The notes below the pieces were generated by a model, which saw only the letters and a program-made list of their open reading frames with translations, was not told where the DNA came from and did not search any database. From NCBI GenBank assembly GCA_027972325.1, contig JAPMOS010000109.1, forward strand, positions 1-57,500: a DNA stretch of 57,500 bases, read 5' to 3'. Below, in pieces: positions 30,330-40,296 of the stretch. Position 1 is the first letter of the stretch; each line of letters begins with the position of its first letter. This DNA comes from Paratrimastix pyriformis (Eukaryota > Preaxostyla > Paratrimastigidae). The position numbers were made by a program, and so were the translations under genes.

Positions 30330-33262
30330 ATGGCGAGCCGGTGGAGGCAGCTTGCTGCCCGGCTGTCACCCTCTTCTGATTCGACGGGTGAGTTGGCACC
30401 GAGTAAACTCCCACAAGATTTTTCTCGATCCTTCCCCCTGGCCCCTGCGAAGAGCCCAAGACAAGGAGAACTGCTCTCAGATAATGACCTCTCGCCTGAA
30501 CAACTCGCTATCCTCGATCACGTTTTCTCGGGGGAATCTATTTTTTTTACAGGCTGCGCCGGAACAGGGAAATCTTTTCTTCTCCGCAAAATTATTGATC
30601 AATGTCCTCTCGAAAGCACATTCGTCACGGCGACCACAGGTGCGGCCGCCATAAATATTGGAGGAACGACATTGCATTCCATGGCTGGAATTGGGTTGGG
30701 GCAAATGGATGCCAAGTTACTCGCGAAGAAGGTTGCCACATCGTCAACGCCGTCAGGTCAGCAGGCGCGCGAGAGGTGGAGGTCTGTTGTGTCGCTTCCC
30801 TTGCTTATCTCCTCAGGCGGGCAGAAGTTTTGATCATTGACGAGATTTCCATGTTGGACGGGGACCTCTTCGACAAACTCGAACAGGTTGCGCGTGAGGT
30901 GCGCGGCTCTGATCTCCCCTTTGGGGGGATCCAGTTGGTTCTCTGTGGAGATTTTTTTCAGGTCATCTTTTCGAGTTCTGCTGCAAATTGACACACGTTT
31001 TCGTAGTTGCCTCCCGTCACCACAACTCTGGAACTCAGTGGGGGAGGAGCCGCCAAAAAGTATTGCTTTGAAGCTGCGTCGTGGGCGAGGTCTACTCTCC
31101 CCTTCCCCCTCGCTCATTATGTCCCATTTCAGATGCGTCCCGTTTGTTGTTGAGCTCACTCGTGTCTACCGTCAAGCCGACCCCGAGTTTGTGGACTTGC
31201 TCCGCCAAGTCCGCTACAACGTTCTGAGTGATCGAGCCGTTGCCTTGCTCGCATCTCTCGCCCGCCCCCTTGAGTCTGTTGGGATGGCGGTCAACATGCG
31301 CACTCACTCTCGTCCACGCACGCACGCTCCTCGGTCGCCCGTCTTGTTCGGTCAAAAAGGCTCCCATCCACCCTTGAACCGACGCGTCTCTATGCCACGA
31401 ACCGGGATGTTGGCACGTTAAACGCATCGTATTTAGCCAAATTGGACGGCGACGTCTACCAGTACGAGGCGAAAGACACCGGTCCGGAACACTTCCTGTC
31501 ATTTCCGTTCGAGCCTTGGTGTTTGTTGCATTCGGTTTTTAGGTCTTCAGAAGTATCATCTGAACCAAACTTGCATCGCCGAACAGACTCTGCAACTGCG
31601 CGTGGGGGCCCAGGTGATGCTGATCAAGAACCATCCGTGGGCGGAGCTGGTCAACGGGTCCCGGGGTGTCGTCGTCGGCTTTGAGTTGGCAGAACGCCGC
31701 GCGGATGGCGCCGGGACAAATTTGAAGAAACGGCGGAGACGTATGGGGACGCGCTTGGTCGATGAGCAGGTGTCTCCAGACGATCTTTTCGACGAGACTC
31801 TGACCCGCATGTATCCTGTGGTCCGGTTCTTCCCCTCCTGCTCCGCCGGCGGCAGCACAGAAGCCCCGGCTGCCGGGTGCTTCGAGATGCGGGTCGAAGA
31901 GGAAACGTGGCGAGTCGAGCAATGGGACCCCGACCAAGAGGAGATGCAGCTGTTGGCGAAACGTGTTCAGGTCGGTCGGTCGGGGTTCGGGGCGAGCCAA
32001 AGATCTCTTTCCCACAGATCCCGCTCAAACTGGCCTGGGCGGTCACCATCCACAAGGCGCAGGGCATGTCGATTGACTGGCTCGAAGTGAAGCTTTCCGA
32101 CTGTTTCGCCGAGGGTCTGTGTCATTTTTTGCCCGTGCATGTGGGATTCTCCTCGGTAGGGCAAGCGTACGTTGCGCTCAGCCGGGCTCGGTCGCTTCAA
32201 GGCCTCCGCGTGCTCGATTTCGACCCTGCTCGTGTGACCACGAACGCCAAGGTCATCGAATTCTATGACCGGTTTTGCGGCACCCATCCCTCGGAGATGG
32301 AGCAGATGAACGTATACACTCCCCCAATCGCAGCTACAAACTCTTCGATTGTGCCCCGGGCACCCCGACCGACGCTCCTCCGACCGGATCATGTGATTAA
32401 CTTTACCAGCGCAAAACTCCAGGCGCGCCGAGCTCAGCTGGCCGGATTGTGGTCGCGGAGTCGGCAAGAGCGCGGCAAGGAACCCAGGAAACGGAAGCCA
32501 GTCCGCACCAACCCGATCGCCGGTCCGGCCCCTCCCTTGGTTGTCGAACAGCTCCCCGATGGGCGTCAACGAGTTTCGCGCCCCGACCGAACCCTCACAA
32601 TCTCGTTCCAAAGGGCCCGGCCAGCCCCACACCCTACCCACCTGCCCCGACCTTCGATCCGTCGGCCGCTTGATGAAGATGCTCCGATTCCCCCACTCCG
32701 CCGCCTCCCTCAACAAGGAAAAAGCTCGCCTCTGCTTCCGAAAACATCTTCCTCTCCTCCACCAGTAACCTCCCAGCAGTTAGGCTCGATTCTGGTCTCT
32801 CTCACCACCGCAGCTCATTCCGCAGACCCCCTGACGGCAGCCCCCGGGCCCGCTGCGGCAGTTGCGGGGCCCTTGTCTCCTCCTCCCACCGCTCCCGTCA
32901 AACCGGACTTTCTTTCAATTCTGTTTTCGACTGAGGGTGACGATGTGGACGATGTGGACTCGGAGAAGCCGCCACTCCTTCCGCAAAAGCGTGGCCCTTC
33001 TGCCTCCTCCTTCCTCCCGGCTCCGCGCATGTCAATGGACGACGTCAAACGAGCACGCCAATCTGGGGAGGCCCGGGGATCGCAACGCGCAATGGTCCGG
33101 CGACAGTTTCCTTGGTTCTCATTCCCCATCCGCCGCTCTAGACTCATGGTGGCACGAAGCATTTCCTGCCGTCGACCGCGCCTGACCAGACGCCCGTCCC
33201 AAACCGGAAGCAGAAGCCTCCAAACTGCAGCCGACACCAACAAAAGTGACGTTCTTCCATGA
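30330..33262 (+). CDS. PIF1: PIF1-family DNA helicase
   Basis: A 5'-3' superfamily 1B helicase; the family unwinds replication and telomere structures, including G-quadruplexes. Motifs in order: Walker [19 protein letters not shown] (about 30,545), [20 protein letters not shown] (Ia, about 30,635), Walker [16 protein letters not shown] (about 30,825), [13 protein letters not shown] (III, across an intron), [19 protein letters not shown] (IV, about 31,145), [15 protein letters not shown] (about 31,390), [12 protein letters not shown] (about 31,590), [16 protein letters not shown] (V, about 32,030) and [20 protein letters not shown] (VI, about 32,160). Frame-checked introns: 30,782-30,816, 30,962-31,006, 31,090-31,132, 31,971-32,017 and 32,115-32,159, with others near 31,285-31,365 and 31,498-31,550. 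An Arg-rich insert (about 31,690-31,790) and a disordered Pro/Ser-rich tail of about 330 residues follow the core. Start at ATG 30,330 precedes a short Ser/Pro leader; a mitochondrial signal is possible. Confidence 0.9.
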
Positions 33263-33396
33263 CACTCCGTCTCGACACGAAGAGCCGAACCATGTGCCAC
33301 AAACGGGTGGGGAAAGGAAAAATAATGAGAAAAAAAGGTTCGAAGGGAGGGAAAAGGGAATCGAATATCACAAAAGGTGAGGGAGGTGCAAAGTTG

Positions 33397-35901
33397 TTAG
33401 AACGCCTGGGCCTTCACGGGACCCTGAGGAGCCCCGGCCTCAGCCTTGGAATAGGGGCGAACTTGCGAGTCCCCATCCGAACCCGAGGTCTTCCCCTTGG
33501 CCCTGGCAGCATTTTTGCTGTGGCTCATGCACTCCCTGTTCACCGTTGAACGTGAGATTCATGAGAAATGGCAGGACAGACAGGAGTTCGGGAGGAGCAT
33601 ACGTGTAGGTCGCGCCCGAGCCGGTGCGCTCCTCATCCTCGAGGAAGTCGAGGAAGAGCGTGTCAATGGTGAACCCGTACGTGGTGAAAAGAGCTGAGGC
33701 AATGAAATAACTCATGACAAAGATGCACTGTCAGAAAGTGAGCGTGGAAGCGTTGCGCATTGTCTGTTCCCGGACCAGGACAGGAATCCACCAGTAAATG
33801 GTATCATCGGGCTTCAGGTAGCTCTGGGCGTGGACAAAGTCGGGCCGGATAATCACCATGGCCGAGAGGGCCGCCAGGAGGGCCACCAGAAGCTTTCCGA
33901 CGAAGATCAGGAACTCGCCGATGGTGGCAATTGTGCCGGCGCGGATGATGTTGCGCATGATCAGGTTAAACCCATCGTAGGCACTCTTGCAGAAGCCCGT
34001 TCCATTCAGGGCCATCTAAAAGAAAAAGAAAATGAAAGTCGCGACCAAGAGAGCACGGACCATGATATAACCGTTCTTGCTGATGTACTGGACAATCTTC
34101 TGGAGGCAAGCCAGGCAACAGGAGACGCAGGCCAGGCAATACTGCAACGGCTTGTTCTTGGTACCCTTCATTTTTTTCTGCGAGAAGGAATGAACATTCA
34201 AGTTCTTTAGAGAACGTGATGGCGACCTGGAGATAGAGAACAATAGCGCGGATGGTGGCCACAAGAGCAATGATGAGGCTGCCAAAGGCAACACCGCCCA
34301 TGTGGTACCGGAGCGTGCGGCACATGCTAGAGCAGAGGGGTGCGCGCGGAGGGTTCTGGCGGGAAGGAGTGTAAATCCCACAAAATCGGAGTGGAGCAGA
34401 CAATCTGTTTGCCGCTGGCGTCGCGCTTCGTCCAGTAATGCATATGAACCGCACCGGCGATAATGGTCTGGGTCATGCCGTACAGGAAGAAGTTGCCCCA
34501 GAAGAAGAAGAACACAATGTAAATCAGCAGGTACCGGAGGGTCCAGGACCAGTTGACGGAGCGGTGACCGCCATCGAGGGCAAGGCCCTGAGAAGAGAAC
34601 ATACAACTGAAAAGAGATGAAACGGGATGGTCGGGAAGAAGGACGGACATGCCAACGATCAGCGTGAAGGCGGTGAAGATGAGCATCAGAAAAACGGTCA
34701 GGATGGGCGAGAAGATGATCGTGGGCATGGAGCCAACGGTGCGCGAGGCCACCTTGACAATTTCAGCAGCGAGGTGAATGCGGCTGCAGATGCCACAGAG
34801 AATCAGCATGAAGATGAGATCGGCGAGGCCAACAACGCCACCAATGACAAGAATGATGATGGGGCTGGTGAGACTGCCGCCCAGGGCAGCGGTCGAGCGG
34901 TACTCGCCAACACCTAAAAACACACAAAGTGAGAACGATGTGCAAGAGTGGATCGAAGAAGAACCGACCATACCAGATGACGTACGCGGAGATGGCGGTC
35001 ATGGCGCAGAGGAGGAGCGCAATCAGGGTGTACACCATGCAGGTGGCACAGTAGCGCAAGAAAAGCATCCAGATGAAACAGAGGACGATCGCAATCCCAG
35101 CCGAAACCAGGAACACCCACCATTTTGAGGCAATGTCGCGAATGCCGCCAACAATAATGTTGGTATAATCTCCAACAACCGCGTTCAGGACCTCAGTGTA
35201 ATTGGCGGTCGTGATGATCGAGGGAATGCATCGAGAGATCGCTATGAAAATGAAAAAATAAAAATAAATGTGAAATCGATTTCAGAAAGAACCCGACAAT
35301 AGTATGCATTCGAAGTGGGATAAGCGAGCCAACAAGTGGCATTGGGACCAGTCCAGCAGTCAACAGGCTCATTCTGATCGAGACACATGCACTTCGGCGG
35401 AACTGTGATCCCGGATACATTTGGGCACGCAGAAACGCACCATGCCATCGAAGTGTTGACAGTCCCGGAACCAAGAGATTCAACAAGAGCAGGGAAGTAA
35501 AGGAATGGCCGATCGATGCGGCTGGCACCGCACATGCGATTTCTTTAGAGATAGCACCGGACCAACGAAATGGGGAAGAAGAAGACGAAGAAAATGTTGG
35601 TTCAGGATCGAAATGAGGCTGAAACAGACTGATAATCAAGGGGATAATAAAGAACGCGTGGATCGCCGGTTGTCCAAGCCCAAATACCGATTGCAATTGT
35701 GGCCAGGAAGGCCAAGATGAAGAGGACGCAGCAAACCCAATCACCGCCAGCACAGCAAGAACGCTTCGAATCGAAATCTCGATTTCCGTCGGGAGTGGTT
35801 GGGATATCGCCCTTCAGAGGCTCGCCGTACTTCTTTTCATCGTCGCCCATCTTTGCAAACGCGTGGACGAGGGAATCTTCCTGTGGGTTTGAGAGGCTCA
35901 T
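33397..35901 (-). CDS. choline transporter-like protein (CTL/SLC44 family)
   Basis: A polytopic membrane protein. Start at ATG 35,901 (MSLSNPQEDSLVHAFAKMGD) gives a cytoplasmic tail and SKRSCCAGGDWVCC ahead of TM1 (VLFILAFLATIAIGIWAW). A Cys-rich outer loop follows (NRMCGASR.DRPFLYFP, SMAWCVSACPNVSG, CMCLDQNEPVDCW, with NxT/NxS sites). Many TM segments come next (for example SKWWVFLVSAGIAIVLCFIW, MVYTLIALLLCAMTAISAYV, IIILVIGGVVGLADLIFMLI). The CTL signature region reads CRTLRYHMGGVAFGSLIIAL and NGTGFCKSAYDGFNLIMRNI (about 33,960-34,320), then the last TMs (SYFIASALFTTYGFTIDTLF). It ends GPVKAQAF-stop at 33,397. Checked introns: 35,543-35,629, 35,242-35,297 and 33,536-33,581; others near 34,918, 34,600, 34,200, 34,015 and 33,730. 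The family carries choline or ethanolamine across the plasma or mitochondrial membrane. It is divergent with DDX55 and convergent with PIF1. Confidence 0.9.
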
Positions 35902-36289
35902 CGCAGTGAGCACTTTTAGTTGGATGGGGGGAAAAACGTGTTGGCCCGGGGACAATGGGGCAATTGCCGGAGAAGAACGATGAAAGGGGTGAGGGAAGAA
36001 AGAAAGAGAGGGAAGAGGAGACGATACAAAAGGAAAAGAAGAGGATTCATTTCAAGAAAAGGGACAAAAAGAAAGGATTTTACCCCACTCACTTTGGATT
36101 TTCGATTCAGCCGTGTTTTTCTCTCAGACCAAACAGCCTCGTCGGGATACAAAAAAACAGTCGAGCAGAATTTACAGTTTCACCATTTCCCTCCCAGCCA
36201 TCTCAACCAAACGATCTCGCCCGTCAACCACACCTTCTCCAACATGTCCCATGCGTGCCCTTATGATGGGTGAGACCCGCTCGTCGATG
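35902..36289. promoter_or_regulatory. divergent intergenic region between CTL and DDX55
   Basis: About 390 bp separate the CTL start from the earliest plausible DDX55 start. The plus strand is purine-rich (GAAAGAGAGGGAAGAGGAG-like) from 35,980 to 36,080 and contains no clear gene. Transcription of both genes presumably starts here. Confidence 0.35.
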
Positions 36290-39200
36290 TCATGGCGGCA
36301 CAAAAGAAAAGATGGATATGCTCTGTGGAGAAAGGATGGGAGAAACCGTTGGCCTGGCCGAAGAAGATTGGAAGAGGAGTCACCACGGGTAAAAGGAAGA
36401 AGGAAAGATCGGAAACTTAGTGCGCAAGTGCGCACGAACTGTTCCGTCTGTCTGACACGACGCTGGATGAGCAAACCGAGCCGGATTCCGGACCCGTGGT
36501 CTTTTGGTGGGCAAGTGGTCCATTTGCGCTATCCGAAGGGGTTCTTTCGTGCCGCAACTCCTGTTCAAGCAAGAGTCATCCCACTCTTCCTCTCCAACAA
36601 AGACGTCAATGTTGAGGTTTGTGTGACTTTCTTTAACCCCGACGAACTCTGCGTAGGCATGTACCGGCTCGGGTAAAACGTTATCTTACGTTATTCCCGC
36701 TGTTGAGATCCTTCTGAAGCAACCGGAGCCTTTGAAGCCAGGCCAAATTGGCGTCGTCGTCATCGTCCCCACCCGTGAACTCGCTGGACAGGTGGCTTCA
36801 ATTTTTCAGCAATTTACTTCTATTGCTCCGCGACCTTTGGGCGTGCTCACCTTGGTCGGAGGGACGAGTCACAAGCCTCATATCGTTTCCTTCAGTCTCC
36901 TTTCGCCCTCCGTCCCGTTTCGTGACGTTTCCTGAACTATATTCTTCTTCATTACTCAGGCTCGCGCCAGATCAGCGAACTGATATCGTTGTGGCCTCTC
37001 CGGGTCGTCTCGAACAACATCTCTCCAAGGTTGCCCTTCCCGCTCCCCCACTGCCCCTTCACCCCTTGTAGGGCGAGCTTGACGCCCGCACCCTCGAAGT
37101 TCTCATCCTTGACGAGGCTGATCGGTCCGTCTTCTATCTTTTTTTCCTTCGGTGATTCCCTTCCAGTTTGTTAGACATCGGGTTTTCTGCCACCCTGAAC
37201 ACCATCCTGGGCAGGCTCCCCAAACAACGACGCACCGTCTGTTCCGGTCAGCCGCTTTCGTTTGAAGAATTTCTTGTCGTAGGGGATCTTCTCAGCCACC
37301 CAAACGACTCAGGTCGCGGATCTGGCTCGAGCCGGCCTCCGTAATGGGGTTATCATTCGCATTCCCCGCCAGCAAGCCCTCGCCGGGTCAAAGCACACTA
37401 TTCCCGAGACTGAAGGCCCGAATAAGAAACCGCACATGGACCAAGAGTCCGAGCTCCCCGTTTCTGAGGCCCCAGGCGAGGACCAGCCTGCTTCTGTGAT
37501 CCCCGAAGGGCCTGTGTGCATCCCCGTTGGCGTTTATTCCGTCACTTCCGCTCAGGCTGTGCAACTACTACCTCTGCTGTGAGGCCGCCCAGAAGCCTGC
37601 TGTTCTCCTGGAATTTCTGGATGCGCACCCCCAAAGCAAAGTGATTATTTATGTGCTCACTTGTCACATGGTGGAATACTTCGCCAAGGTTTGGGCTTCC
37701 TTCGGTTTCGTGTACCACCCCCTCCTTTTAGGTGCTCCCTTCCATCCGCCCAGCACTCCAGCCCCGCTTGGTCGCCTTGCATGGACGTATGTCGCAAAAC
37801 AAGCGTTCCGGTCTGTCCTTCCCGATGGTCGACACTCAACTGTTCTCCGCGCCAAGCCACGCTCGATCATTTCCTCCGAGCGAGCGACCGGAGTCCACTG
37901 GTCTTGATCACCACCGATGTGGCCGCGCGCGGTCTCGACTTCCCGGACGTCGATTGGATCCTTCAGTCTGTCAACGTTGGGATTGACAGATCTTCTTTTC
38001 AACGACGCTACTGTTGTTTGTGCCCGGACGACTCGTTTGTTTCGTCGCCACTCCCTCACCGGTTCTGCTCCTCCTCCTAGGTACGACCCCCCACAAGACC
38101 CAAACGTTTTTGTGCATCGGATTGGGCGGACGGCTCGGATGGGCAAACAGGGGGCTGCGTGCGTCTTTCTCCTGCCCCAAGAGACCCTTTATGTGGGTCT
38201 GTCCTGTCGTCTTTGTATTTGGCTTTTGCCTCAAATCGCTTAGAATTCCTTGGCGTGCGACACGTTCCCTTGCAGCCACTCCCACAGGAAGTATTACCCC
38301 CTTCGGCACGACCCACTGTTGATGCCTCGCCGAGGGACGCCCCCCCTTCCGATTCGCCCACCCTCCTGACCCCTGCACCGGCACCGGCGACAGATATCGG
38401 GCAAAGTCTCCGCCGGCTGGCACTGGAAGACCGGGCCATTATGGAGAAGGTCTGTCCGCAAGGATGTGAACGACCATCTTGTGGCTTTTGCCCGTGACGG
38501 GTTCAGGCACAGCAAGCCTTCGTCTCGTTCGTTCGGGCCTACGGAGAGCATCATTGCTCCTACGTCTTTCAAATGAAGCGTTTGCCGTGGGTGTCCCTTT
38601 TCGACGCCTTTGGCCTGCTCAAGGTCACTTCCGGTCTTCATGGCGATTGGTGGCCGCTACCCGTTGCGGCTGGTACGATATTCAGCACCTTTTTTCTCCA
38701 CTCTTCGCGTTATTCAGGTCCCCTCCATGCCTGAGCTGCGGCGGCTGCACTTCCCCCAGTGGGCGCCGCTGCCCCGTGGGTTTGATCTCGATCAAGTGGC
38801 GTACCGAGACAAAGGACGCGAAGAGGCCCGCCAGGAAGCCTTGAAGTCCGTCCAGCGTCTCTGTTGCCCCTTCTGAATGCCTCATCCCCGTGCCTTTAGG
38901 AACGGAGTCTTCAAGGCGCGTGCGGACGCCAAAAAGGCCGAGCTCCTCCAGAAACGAAAAGAAGCCCGCCAGAAGGCGAAGGTCACTCCGCCCCTCCTTC
39001 CTCCCTCCTTCCCTCCCCTCGTTTCCCCCGTGACCACCATCTCAGACAGAACATATTCAATCTCTCGATAGTCGTTGCATTCGAAGCGATTCGTGTTCGA
39101 CTTGGAGGAGGAAGCCGAGATTTCCAACGAGGCCAGGCTCTTGCGCAAATTGCGCAAGGGAAAAATCACCGGTTTGTGTTTTTGTTCCGGTTCCGCTCAC

Positions 39201-39999
39201 GGACGTTCGTGTAGAGGAGGAATTCGCCCAAGCTGTGGGTGAGGAGGCCCCAATGCCGACCAACCCCAAGAAAAGCGGTCAAGAGGTGGACAAGAAGAGC
39301 GACCAGACCGAAACCGAAACCGAAGCGAGTGGAGATGATGAGGATGAAGAGAAGCGCCGAAAGGAGGTGGCGGAGGACGAGGAGGACGAAGACAGTTCCA
39401 GTCTTGACGATGACGATGAGGCCGTGACTGAGGCCAGAAGCACCCAACCCGACTCTGGGCAGGTCCGCACACGAGCTCTTTCGCACTTTCCGACCTTGAT
39501 CTACTAGGCCGAGCCTTCCGACGTTTGCTCGGGCACAGATCCCAGTGACGAAAGTGATGGAAGCTACCAGAGCGGTTCCGAGAGCAGCAGCGAAGACGAA
39601 GAGGCCCGCAAGCGCGCCTACGCTCAGACGACTACCATTATCCCACCGGCACTGGCCAAAATTGTCGCCGAACGTAAGGCGCGCGAAGCTGCTTGCTCCC
39701 CCGTCGCGACGGCGACTTCGCCAACTCAGGAGCTGACACAGGCGAAGGTTGAATCTGTTGAATCCGGATCTTCTCCTGCTCTCCGCGGCAGAGCGCCTCT
39801 CCGAGGCCGTGGCCGTGGCAGAGGACGTGTGAGAGGGAGGGGAAGGCCACGGGGCGGTGCCATGGCGCCCCAGTCCGCTGTCCAACCGGTTTGTTCCCCA
39901 CATCTTGCTCTCGCTGACTCTTTCTTCAAGGTTTCCGGTCTCAAGGAGATGCAGGCCGCTCTCCTCGCCGAGTTGGCGCGTCGCAAATCTCAGGTTTAA
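36290..39999 (+). CDS. DDX55: DDX55/Spb4-like DEAD-box RNA helicase
   Basis: DDX55/Spb4 is an ATP-dependent RNA helicase of 60S ribosomal-subunit assembly in the nucleolus. The motifs follow DDX55 closely: [20 protein letters not shown] (Q motif, 36,540), [20 protein letters not shown] (I), [20 protein letters not shown] (Ia), [11 protein letters not shown] (Ib), [15 protein letters not shown] (II, across an intron), [20 protein letters not shown] (III), [18 protein letters not shown] (IV), [20 protein letters not shown] (V) and [20 protein letters not shown] (VI). The DDX55-specific C-terminus follows: [29 protein letters not shown] and [17 protein letters not shown]. Fifteen introns are frame-checked, from 36,617-36,656 to 39,463-39,507; the longest is 37,966-38,080. 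Beyond the usual end come an Asp/Glu-rich stretch and an RGG-like stretch ([19 protein letters not shown], about 39,800), ending RRKSQV-stop at 39,999. The start is uncertain (36,290-36,470). It converges on MMS19. Confidence 0.92.
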
Positions 40000-40044
40000 T
40001 TCCTTGGTCGAGAAAGAACAGCCATGTTTTTACTCCGTCTGGGG

Positions 40045-40078
<34 letters not shown>

Positions 40079-40296
40079 TTGTGGTGTGGCCCCCACATGG
40101 CAGCAGCAGTGACAGTGGGGGCAGGAGCAGCAAGGAGGCCGTGACGCGCGGTGGGATTTTTGGCACGAATGTGCTCGCCCTCGCGGCTCGTCGAGCCCTC
40201 AGGCGGCACCACCGCGATTCCCAGGAAGAGTTTCTCACAGGCTCGCCGACTTCCTGGACTTGGCTTGCCCGAGATGATCGGCAAAGACCGGCGACT
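40000..40296. other. convergent intergenic region with a run of 30 G
   Basis: Between the DDX55 stop (39,999) and the MMS19 stop (40,297). It holds an uninterrupted G30 at 40,047-40,076 on the plus strand, followed by a CAGCAG/GGGGGCAGGAG stretch. It presumably contains both 3' UTRs. The run could form G-quadruplexes. Confidence 0.85.
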
